A stretch of 40,135 bases of DNA from Acidobacteriota bacterium (lineage in GTDB: Bacteria > Acidobacteriota > Thermoanaerobaculia > UBA5066): the NCBI GenBank assembly GCA_029567505.1, contig JAKPXO010000044.1, positions 1 to 40,135 of the forward strand, written 5' to 3'. Positions 34,769-40,135 of this stretch are shown in pieces. A model generated the notes under the pieces. That model did no database searches. It worked only from the letters and a program-made list of their open reading frames with translations, and had not been told where the DNA came from. How positions within the stretch are numbered: the first letter of the stretch is position 1; each line of letters opens with the position of its first letter. A program made the position numbers and the translations under genes.

Positions 34769-35896
34769 ATGGGAACGCGCCGAGCGTGGGCGGAGCTCGC
34801 CCGCGAGACAGTCGAGAAGCTCGACTCGCGGGACGTGGCCGACCTCTACACCGTCGAGTGGGCCGACGCGCGGGGGGTCCTCCTCTCCGAGCACCGCGAG
34901 GCGATCGAAGGCGAGCGGCCCGGCTTCCGCCGCGGTCTCCTCCGAGCGAGCGCCCTCCTCCACGGCCTCGTGCGCCGCCTCTCGCCGGTCCGCCGTCTCG
35001 TCGTCGCTTTCGTCCTCCTCGGGGCGCTCGTCTCGTTCGTGAAGCTCCTCGGCGGCGGCTGGCCCTCCGACGCGAGCGGGACGGTCCTCACCCTCCTCCT
35101 CTGCCTCTTCCTGCTCCTCGTCCTCCTCGGCCTCGAGCTCGTCGACAAGCTTCGGTTCCGCGACGAGCTCGTCCTGGCGCGCCAGCTCCAGGCCGAGCTC
35201 GTCCCCCAGGTCCTTCCGGTCGTCCCCGGCTGGGAGCTCGGGGCGTTCAACCGGGTGGCCAACACGGTGGGCGGGGACATCTACGAGTTCCAGCCGCTGC
35301 CCGACGGACGGGTCGCCGTCCTCTTCGGCGACGCCTCGGGGCACGGGATGGCCGCCGGCCTCGTCATGGCCGTCGCCCACACCGCCTGGCGCCTGCAGAT
35401 CGAGCAGGACGCGTCCCCCGCGGCGGTCCTGACGACCCTCAACCGGATACTCTGCCGGACGGGGAGCTGCCGTGCCGCGGGGCCTCGCCAGTTCTTCGCC
35501 GGGATCGCGCTCCTGCTGCGGCCCGACGGGTCGTTCGAGGCCGCGGTCGCCGGGCATCCGCCGGTGCTGAGAGTCGACGCGCGGGGGGCCGTCGTCGAGC
35601 GCTTCGGCCGGGGCGCCTACCCGCTCGGCATCAAGGAGGGCCAGACCTGGGCCGTCGAGACGGGAGCCGTTGCGCCGGGTGAGTCGCTCGTCCTCCACTC
35701 CGACGGGCTCCCGGAGGCCCGGAACGCTCTCGGCCAGGAGTTCGGGGACGAGCGGACGCTCGCGGTCCTCGCCCGCACGGCCGGACGCCCTGCCGCGGAC
35801 GTCGCCGCAGCCCTTTCGGGCGAGGTCCTCTCGTTCCTGGGGAGGACGCCGGTCGGGGACGACGTCTCGATCGGCGTCCTGAAGCGCGCCGGCTGA
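34769..35896 (+). CDS. Membrane-bound SpoIIE/RsbU-type PP2C phosphatase
   Basis: The 375-residue protein has two membrane helices at about residues 75-93 and 105-125 (VVAFVLLGALVSFVKLL and VLTLLLCLFLLLVLLGL). The following phosphatase domain has ELVLARQLQAELVP, VANTVGGDIYEF, FGDASGHGMAAGLVM, LHSDGLPEARN and GDDVSIGVL. The aspartates of these motifs bind the metal pair. Such enzymes dephosphorylate anti-anti-sigma proteins (SpoIIAA/RsbV/STAS type) to control sigma factors or other partner-switch outputs. No STAS or anti-sigma gene is in the window. AAGGAGAG precedes the ATG. No sensor domain is obvious before the helices, so the input signal is unclear. Confidence 0.92.
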   Translation: MGTRRAWAELARETVEKLDSRDVADLYTVEWADARGVLLSEHREAIEGERPGFRRGLLRASALLHGLVRRLSPVRRLVVAFVLLGALVSFVKLLGGGWPSDASGTVLTLLLCLFLLLVLLGLELVDKLRFRDELVLARQLQAELVPQVLPVVPGWELGAFNRVANTVGGDIYEFQPLPDGRVAVLFGDASGHGMAAGLVMAVAHTAWRLQIEQDASPAAVLTTLNRILCRTGSCRAAGPRQFFAGIALLLRPDGSFEAAVAGHPPVLRVDARGAVVERFGRGAYPLGIKEGQTWAVETGAVAPGESLVLHSDGLPEARNALGQEFGDERTLAVLARTAGRPAADVAAALSGEVLSFLGRTPVGDDVSIGVLKRAG

Positions 35897-35937
35897 CGCC
35901 GGACGCGATCGACGAGGGCCGGCGAGAGAGCCGCCTC

Positions 35938-36077
35938 AGCCGAGAAACCTCAGTTCGCGCGTAAGTGAATGCAGTCACGCACGATTCCAAATGTGGCGCA
36001 GTTGAAACGGGTCACGCGAAGTGCTGCACAGGCAAAGCGTTACCACCGAAAGCGTCGTCAACTGGGGTTTCTCGGCT
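35938..36077. repeat. 140-bp element with terminal inverted repeats
   Basis: AGCCGAGAAACC-T-CAG (35938-35953) is the inverse complement of CTG-G-GGTTTCTCGGCT (36062-36077), with 15 of 16 positions matching. The 108-base interior is about 55% GC by hand count, clearly lower than the neighbouring genes, and contains inner dyads such as TTCGCG (35954) with CGCGAA (36015). No protein-coding sense is seen. It could be a small non-autonomous mobile element (MITE-like) or a structured RNA. The right end touches the stop codon of the tsaC gene. No target-site duplication is obvious. Confidence 0.6.
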
Positions 36078-37036
36078 CAGACGACGCGGGTCGCCGCCCG
36101 CTCGAGCCGGTCCATTACCGCCCGGAGAAGGCCCCGCCGCGGGAGGGCGTAGACGAGGAGGACGCTCCCGCGCCGCTCCGTCCGGAGCGCGTCGAAGAGG
36201 CCGTGGGCGATCTCCGCCGGCGTCGCTCCGAGCCGGACGGGACGCCGGCCGGGGAAGAGCGGCGCGTCGGCGTCGGCGCAGAGGAGCAGCGCCTTCGGGT
36301 CCGCGGCGAGCGCCTCGCGGAGCGCGGCCGCGCGCGAGCGCCGGAAGAGGACGAGCGGCCGGGCCGGCGCGTAGTGTCGATGGCGCATTCCCGGGCTCTC
36401 GGCTCGCGCGCGCGTCTTCGTCGCGACGACGAGGCCCGGGAGGACGGCCCGGAGCTCCTCGACCGAAATCGCCCCGAGACGAAGGACGCGGGGCGGATCG
36501 CCGAGGGAGACGACGGTCGACTCGAGCCCGTGGCGCGCGGCGCCGCCGTCCAGGACGAGGAGGCCGGGAAAGTCGGCCGCGACGTGCGCGGCGCGCGTGG
36601 GGCTCGGGCGGCCGGAGCGGTTCGCGCTCGGCGCCGCGACGGGGACCGCCGCCGCCTCGATGAGCGCGAGCGCGACCGGGTGGTCGGGGACCCGGACGGC
36701 GACCGTCGGGAGCCCGGCCGTGACGACGCCGGGGACCGCGCGCGTCTTCGGGAGGACGAGCGTGAGCGGGCCGGGCCAGAACCTCTCAGCCAGCGCCCGC
36801 GCCGCGGGCGGGAGGGAGCGGACCAGGCCGCGGAGCATCGGGAGGCCCGTCACGTGGACGATGAGCGGGTTGTCGTCGGGGCGCCCCTTCGCCGCGAAGA
36901 CCTTTCGGACCGCCTCCGGGTCGAGGGCGCTGGCGCCGAGCCCGTAGACCGTCTCCGTCGGGAACGCGACCGGCTCGCCCCTTCGGAGCGCGGCGGCGGC
37001 ACGACGGATGGCGGCGGGAGAGGCGGGAAGGAGCAC
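36077..37036 (-). CDS. tsaC: L-threonylcarbamoyladenylate synthase (long Sua5/TsaC2 type)
   Basis: The 319-residue cytoplasmic enzyme makes threonylcarbamoyl-AMP from threonine, bicarbonate and ATP for the universal t6A37 modification of ANN-decoding tRNAs. The YrdC domain (about 1-200) shows GEPVAFPTETVYGLGA, KGRPDDNPLIVHV, FWPGPLTLVL, VAVRVPDHP and PSANRSGRPSPT. A linker with SPGMRHRHYAP and a C-terminal Sua5 domain mark the long form rather than short TsaC. The stop codon coincides with the end of the inverted-repeat element. It is a single gene, divergent from the DUF4442 gene. Confidence 0.95.
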   Translation of the reverse strand: MLLPASPAAIRRAAAALRRGEPVAFPTETVYGLGASALDPEAVRKVFAAKGRPDDNPLIVHVTGLPMLRGLVRSLPPAARALAERFWPGPLTLVLPKTRAVPGVVTAGLPTVAVRVPDHPVALALIEAAAVPVAAPSANRSGRPSPTRAAHVAADFPGLLVLDGGAARHGLESTVVSLGDPPRVLRLGAISVEELRAVLPGLVVATKTRARAESPGMRHRHYAPARPLVLFRRSRAAALREALAADPKALLLCADADAPLFPGRRPVRLGATPAEIAHGLFDALRTERRGSVLLVYALPRRGLLRAVMDRLERAATRVV

Positions 37037-37103
37037 GGCGGGGCGGGAGTCTACGCGGGTTCGTGCAGAATGGACCTGCGCGCCGGCGCGCGGAGGAGGC
37101 GGG

Positions 37104-37619
37104 ATGGCGAAAGGGGCGGGCTCGCCGGGAAAGGCGATCCGGGATGCGTGGGAACGCTGCCGGAGGCTGCCGGCGGGCGAGAGGCTCTTCAGCTGGGCGC
37201 TCGGCCGGATGGTCCCCTACTCCGGCTCGATCGGCGCGGTCGTCCGCGAGCTCGCGCCGGGACGCGCCCGCGTGGAGCTCGCCGACCGTCGCCGCGTGAG
37301 GAACCACCTCGACTCGATCCACGCGGTCGCGCTGATGAACCTCGCGGAGCTCTCGACCGGCCTGGCGCTGAACACGTCTCTCCCCGACGACGCCCGCGCG
37401 ATCCTCGTGAGGCTGACGATCGAGTACGTGAAGAAGGCGCGCGGCACGCTCACCTCCGAGTGCGCCCTCGCGCCGATCGCGTCGAGCGAGCGGCGCGAGG
37501 TCGAGGTCGCGGCGGAGATCCGCGACGCGTCGCGGGAGGTCGTCGCGCGGGCCGCGGCGCTCTGGCTCGTTGGACCGGCCGGGGCGAGCGGGCGAGGGGA
37601 TCGGACGGACGCAAAATAG
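37104..37619 (+). CDS. DUF4442 hotdog-fold protein (putative thioesterase)
   Basis: The 171-residue protein resembles DUF4442/PaaI-like hotdog proteins: SWALGRMVPYSGSIGAVVRELAPGRARVEL, then RNHLDSIHAVALMNLAELSTGLAL with the conserved His and Glu region, and LTIEYVKKARGTL. Such proteins hydrolyse or bind acyl-CoA or acyl-ACP thioesters; the substrate here is unknown. The ATG at 37104 has GGAGGAGG just upstream, whereas the frame from 37008 overlaps the divergent tsaC gene. It is followed after four bases by a membrane glycosyltransferase-like gene, probably in one transcript. Confidence 0.85.
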   Translation: MAKGAGSPGKAIRDAWERCRRLPAGERLFSWALGRMVPYSGSIGAVVRELAPGRARVELADRRRVRNHLDSIHAVALMNLAELSTGLALNTSLPDDARAILVRLTIEYVKKARGTLTSECALAPIASSERREVEVAAEIRDASREVVARAAALWLVGPAGASGRGDRTDAK

Positions 37620-37623
37620 AGAC

Positions 37624-39261
37624 GTGACGCGTCCGTCCCGCCTCGTCCGGCTCGGTCTCCCTGCGCTTCTCCTCCTGACCGCCGTCCTCGCCGTCCTCGA
37701 CTCGCGGCGCGACGGCGTCACGGCCGACGAGCCGATCCACGTCGCCGCCGGGGTCCTCCAGGCGCGGCACGGCAGCTGGGCGGTGAACGTCGAGCTCCCT
37801 CCGCTCGCGAAGGAGCTTCAGGGCCGGGCGGCCCTTCACGCGGGCGCGGCCTCGTCGCCCCCTCTCTCGTTCCGGACTCTCTTTCTCTCCGCGCGCGCGC
37901 AGCTCTTCGGCGCCGCGGACCCCCTGAAGGTCCTCTTCGCCGCGCGCCTCGTCACGGTCGCGTTCCTCGTCCTCCTCCTCCTCTTCGCCTCGCGCGCGGC
38001 GGGAGGCGGGGAGGCGGGCCTCCTCGCCGCCGCGCTCCTCGCGGGGCAGACCGCGCTCGTCCCGCACGGCCACCTCGTCACGGCCGACGTCCCGGCCGCG
38101 GCGCTCGTCCTCGCCGCGGTGTGGGGCGCCCTCGCGCTCTACGAGAAGCCGACGGCGCTCCGTCTCCTGGCGACCGCCCTCGCCGCGGCGGCAGCCATCG
38201 CGACGAAGCAGACGGCGCTCGTCCTCCTTCCGCTCCTACCGCTCCTCGTCGTGCCGGCGCTCCGGATGTCGCGCGACCGGACGGTGACGCGCCGGTTCGT
38301 CCTCGTGGCGCTCGGCCTTCCGGTCCTCACGATGGCGCTCCTCTCCCTGATCCTCGGCCGTTTCGCGGCGACCGAGGCGGCGGTCCTCCCGACGCTCCTC
38401 CGGATCTACCAGCTCCCGGCGGCGGACGCCGACCTCGTCACCCGGATCGCGGGGCTCGACGAGGGGCTGGGTCGCTACGCCCTTTCGACGCTCTTCGTCC
38501 TTCGGCAGACCGGCGCCGGACGGCTCTCGTACTTCCTCGGAGACGTCTCCTCCGACCCCGGCCCCGCGTACCACCTGGTGGCGCTCCTCGTGAAGTCGCC
38601 CCTCCCGTGGCTCCTCGTCGTCGTCGCGGGTCTCCTCGCGTCGGTCATCCGAGCCCCCTTGCGCGCGAAGCTCCTCCTGTTTTCGGCCGGCGTCTTCCTC
38701 GCGGCCTCCCTCGCCGGGCCGAAGATCGGCGTGAGGCACCTCGCTCCCGTGATCGTCCTCCTCTCGGCGGGGGCCGCCGCCGCGCTCGGGGAGACCCTGC
38801 GGCGCCGCTCGCCCGCCGGCTACGCCGTTGTCCTCCTCCTGGTCCTTTCCCCGCTCGCGATCGGCCGCTCCGTCGGCCGGCACTCGATCACGGCCCGCCT
38901 CTTCCCGGAGACGCCGCTCGCCGACTCGAACCTCGATTGGGGGCAGGACCTGCCGCGGCTCGCCGCGCTCGCCGCCTCGCGCGGGATCGCGCCGGGCGAC
39001 CTCGGCGTCGCCTACTTCGGCGGCGATCTGCCGTCGTTCCGCGTCCCGGGCTGCGTCGACCTCCTCGCCGGCGACGCGCCGCTCCCGCGATTCGTCGCCG
39101 TCTCCCGCCAGCTCCTCCTCGTCGGCCCGGAGACGGTCTCGTTCGCCGACGGGCGGTCGAGAGCGGCGCGCGTCCTCGCGGAGCTGAAGGATCGCCGGGC
39201 GCGCGTCGTGGCGCGAGCGGGGGACTCGATAGAGCTCTTCGAGCTGCCGGCGCCGCGCTGA
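37624..39261 (+). CDS. GT-C type membrane glycosyltransferase (PMT/ArnT-like)
   Basis: The 545-residue polytopic protein has about ten hydrophobic helices. After the first helix, TADEPIHVAAG provides the acidic pair typical of the first periplasmic loop of GT39/GT83-like enzymes, and HLVTADVPAAALVL resembles their second conserved segment. The hydrophilic C-terminal domain (about residues 430-545) carries NLDWGQDLPRLAAL and AYFGGDLPSFRVPGC, found in uncharacterised bacterial members of this group. It would transfer a sugar from a polyprenyl-phosphate donor on the periplasmic side. The start is GTG at 37624, four bases after the DUF4442 stop; no strong ribosome binding site is seen, which suggests coupling. 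The acceptor is unknown. Confidence 0.78.
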   Translation: MTRPSRLVRLGLPALLLLTAVLAVLDSRRDGVTADEPIHVAAGVLQARHGSWAVNVELPPLAKELQGRAALHAGAASSPPLSFRTLFLSARAQLFGAADPLKVLFAARLVTVAFLVLLLLFASRAAGGGEAGLLAAALLAGQTALVPHGHLVTADVPAAALVLAAVWGALALYEKPTALRLLATALAAAAAIATKQTALVLLPLLPLLVVPALRMSRDRTVTRRFVLVALGLPVLTMALLSLILGRFAATEAAVLPTLLRIYQLPAADADLVTRIAGLDEGLGRYALSTLFVLRQTGAGRLSYFLGDVSSDPGPAYHLVALLVKSPLPWLLVVVAGLLASVIRAPLRAKLLLFSAGVFLAASLAGPKIGVRHLAPVIVLLSAGAAAALGETLRRRSPAGYAVVLLLVLSPLAIGRSVGRHSITARLFPETPLADSNLDWGQDLPRLAALAASRGIAPGDLGVAYFGGDLPSFRVPGCVDLLAGDAPLPRFVAVSRQLLLVGPETVSFADGRSRAARVLAELKDRRARVVARAGDSIELFELPAPR

Positions 39262-39283
39262 GTCGCGGACGCCCGAAGAGGAA

Positions 39284-39315
39284 GAGCCCCGGTCCGCGAA
39301 AGCGGGCCGGGGCTC
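39284..39315. terminator. Hairpin between convergent genes (bidirectional terminator candidate)
   Basis: GAGCCCCGGTCCGC (39284-39297) pairs with GCGGGCCGGGGCTC (39302-39315) around a GAAA loop; one position is a T-G wobble. It lies between two convergent genes, where a shared terminator is expected, but lacks a T-run on either strand. Confidence 0.6.
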
Positions 39316-39349
39316 GAAGAGGCGCTAGGCGCGCCGGCGAGGGGATGCG

Positions 39350-40135
39350 TCAGTTGGGGAGGAGCGTCCTCGGGTCGTTCGTGACGTTGTCGATGACGCT
39401 CGCGTAGGCGGCGAAGGCGCCGCCGGTCGTGGAGGTCGTCAGGAGGAGCTGAGCGTCGCGGACGGCGCCGCTGACGCCCATCCCCCCGACGAGCGGGCCG
39501 ACCTGGGTCATGCCGAGCGGGTGCAGGGAGACGCTGCGAGTTCCGAGGATCGCGCCGGAGGCCGAGAGAAGCGTCAGGTCGACCGTCACGATGGACGTGC
39601 CGGCGTTTGCGAGGATCAGGTTCGTCCGGAAGGCAGCGTCGTCGCGGATGCCGACGATGGACCGCGTCGTGCCGGCGGTGATGAGGCCGGAGGCCGGGAC
39701 GGCCGGGACCGACTGCCCGAAGAAGCCGGAGGAGACGCAGCTCTTCCAGTCGGTGAGGACGGGCGTCGCCGTCTGCCCGAGGACGTTCAGCGACGGGACG
39801 TTCGCCGTGACGCGGATCGCGCCGTAGTTGCCGTTCGCGAGGCTGAAGACCGATCCGAGGACGTCCTCGTACGTGACCGACTGATTCGGTCCGAGGACGA
39901 ACTCGGACGACTCGGCGCCTCCCGTTCCGTCGGCGTCGTGCCCGAGGAACTTCATCCGGTAGCGCGCCTCGGCGGCGCCGCGGTTCCCGATCGAGAGGGC
40001 CGTCGTGTAGTAGGCGCCTCCCTTGCCCGGGGCCTTCGCGGAGGAGGGGAGGATCCAGTGGAACTCGCTGCTCCCGGAGGCGAGGCCCCAGCCGAGGTCC
40101 AGCATCAGCTCGTCGGTGATGTCGAGCCGGTGCAT
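39350..40135 (-). CDS. Secreted protease-like protein, C-terminal part (5' truncated by window)
   Basis: The frame is open to the window edge, so the visible 261 residues are probably the end of a larger protein; the ATG at the edge need not be the start. The first visible residues, HRLDITDELMLDLGWGL, resemble the sequence that follows the catalytic zinc site in many secreted metzincin-like proteins of the form DLTxxLLxDLGW, so a protease may precede it. The rest is beta-rich, with Gly, Ser and Thr, and two Ig-like or adhesive segments (TTALSIGNRGAAEARYRMKF and RTNLILANAGTSIVTVDLTL). It would be an extracellular domain. The protease suggestion is inference only. Confidence 0.6.
   Translation of the reverse strand: MHRLDITDELMLDLGWGLASGSSEFHWILPSSAKAPGKGGAYYTTALSIGNRGAAEARYRMKFLGHDADGTGGAESSEFVLGPNQSVTYEDVLGSVFSLANGNYGAIRVTANVPSLNVLGQTATPVLTDWKSCVSSGFFGQSVPAVPASGLITAGTTRSIVGIRDDAAFRTNLILANAGTSIVTVDLTLLSASGAILGTRSVSLHPLGMTQVGPLVGGMGVSGAVRDAQLLLTTSTTGGAFAAYASVIDNVTNDPRTLLPN

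Noticed and set aside
35938-36077. Integron attC site.
   Set aside because: The ends do not carry the RYYYAAC and GTTRRRY core sites, and no integrase or gene cassettes are near.
35969-37627. Plus-strand frame antisense to tsaC.
   Set aside because: The minus strand encodes a well-conserved threonylcarbamoyl-AMP synthase. The plus frame is low-complexity Arg and Glu.
1-40135. tRNA, rRNA, CRISPR, phage or IS elements.
   Set aside because: No regularly spaced direct repeats, cloverleaf sequences, integrase or transposase motifs were seen on either strand.

Overview
The window is about 40 kb of very GC-rich bacterial DNA, packed with genes on both strands. There are no rRNA or tRNA genes, CRISPR arrays, insertion sequences or phage genes that I can see, and no gene-free stretch longer than about 190 bases. 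Several features together suggest a chromosomal segment of a didermic, probably Acidobacteriota-like bacterium: the base composition, a Ser/Thr kinase, a two-propeller sensor kinase, ABC export operons with separate FtsX-type permeases, a long Sua5-type TsaC and an outer-membrane decaheme cytochrome conduit. The phylum is an inference; no phylogenetic marker was compared.

Layout. 1-3343 (+): the end of a DUF58 protein, a TgpA-like transmembrane transglutaminase and a secreted DUF4097-like repeat protein. 3359-8093 (-): a tightly coupled polysaccharide operon of three GT4 glycosyltransferases and a polyprenyl-phosphate sugar-1-phosphate transferase. 8215-14805 (+): a fatty-acid synthesis operon, yceD-rpmF-plsX-fabH-fabD-ybaK-fabG-acpP-fabF. 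14900-18225 (+): a Ser/Thr kinase fused to a degenerate receiver domain, an unknown charged helical protein and an NRDE-family protein. 18415-23307 (+): a decaheme OmcA/MtrC-type cytochrome, a decaheme MtrA/DmsE-type cytochrome and an MtrB/PioB-type porin, closed by a strong terminator. 23433-25315 (-): two family 2 glycosyltransferases. 25372-29827 (-): an export system of membrane fusion protein, ATPase and two different permeases. 30009-33239 (+): a divergently transcribed propeller sensor histidine kinase. 33315-35896 (+): a cyclic 2,3-diphosphoglycerate synthetase-like protein and a SpoIIE-type phosphatase. 35938-36077: a 140-bp element bounded by inverted repeats. 36077-37036 (-): threonylcarbamoyl-AMP synthase. 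37104-39261 (+): a DUF4442 hotdog protein and a GT-C-type membrane glycosyltransferase. 39350-end (-): the C-terminal part of a probable secreted protease-like protein.

How the parts work together. The most distinctive system is the mtrC-mtrA-mtrB unit, which in other bacteria forms a trans-outer-membrane electron wire for extracellular electron transfer. Here it encodes 20 heme-binding CXXCH motifs in two cytochromes plus a cysteine-free barrel, but no inner-membrane quinol oxidase is present in the window, so the source of electrons must be encoded elsewhere. The fatty-acid operon supplies phospholipid precursors (PlsX) and chain initiation and elongation (FabH, FabD, FabG, ACP, FabF). The glycosyltransferase clusters probably build a lipid-linked surface polysaccharide. 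The propeller kinase and the export operon share a divergent intergenic region and may form a sensor-effector pair.
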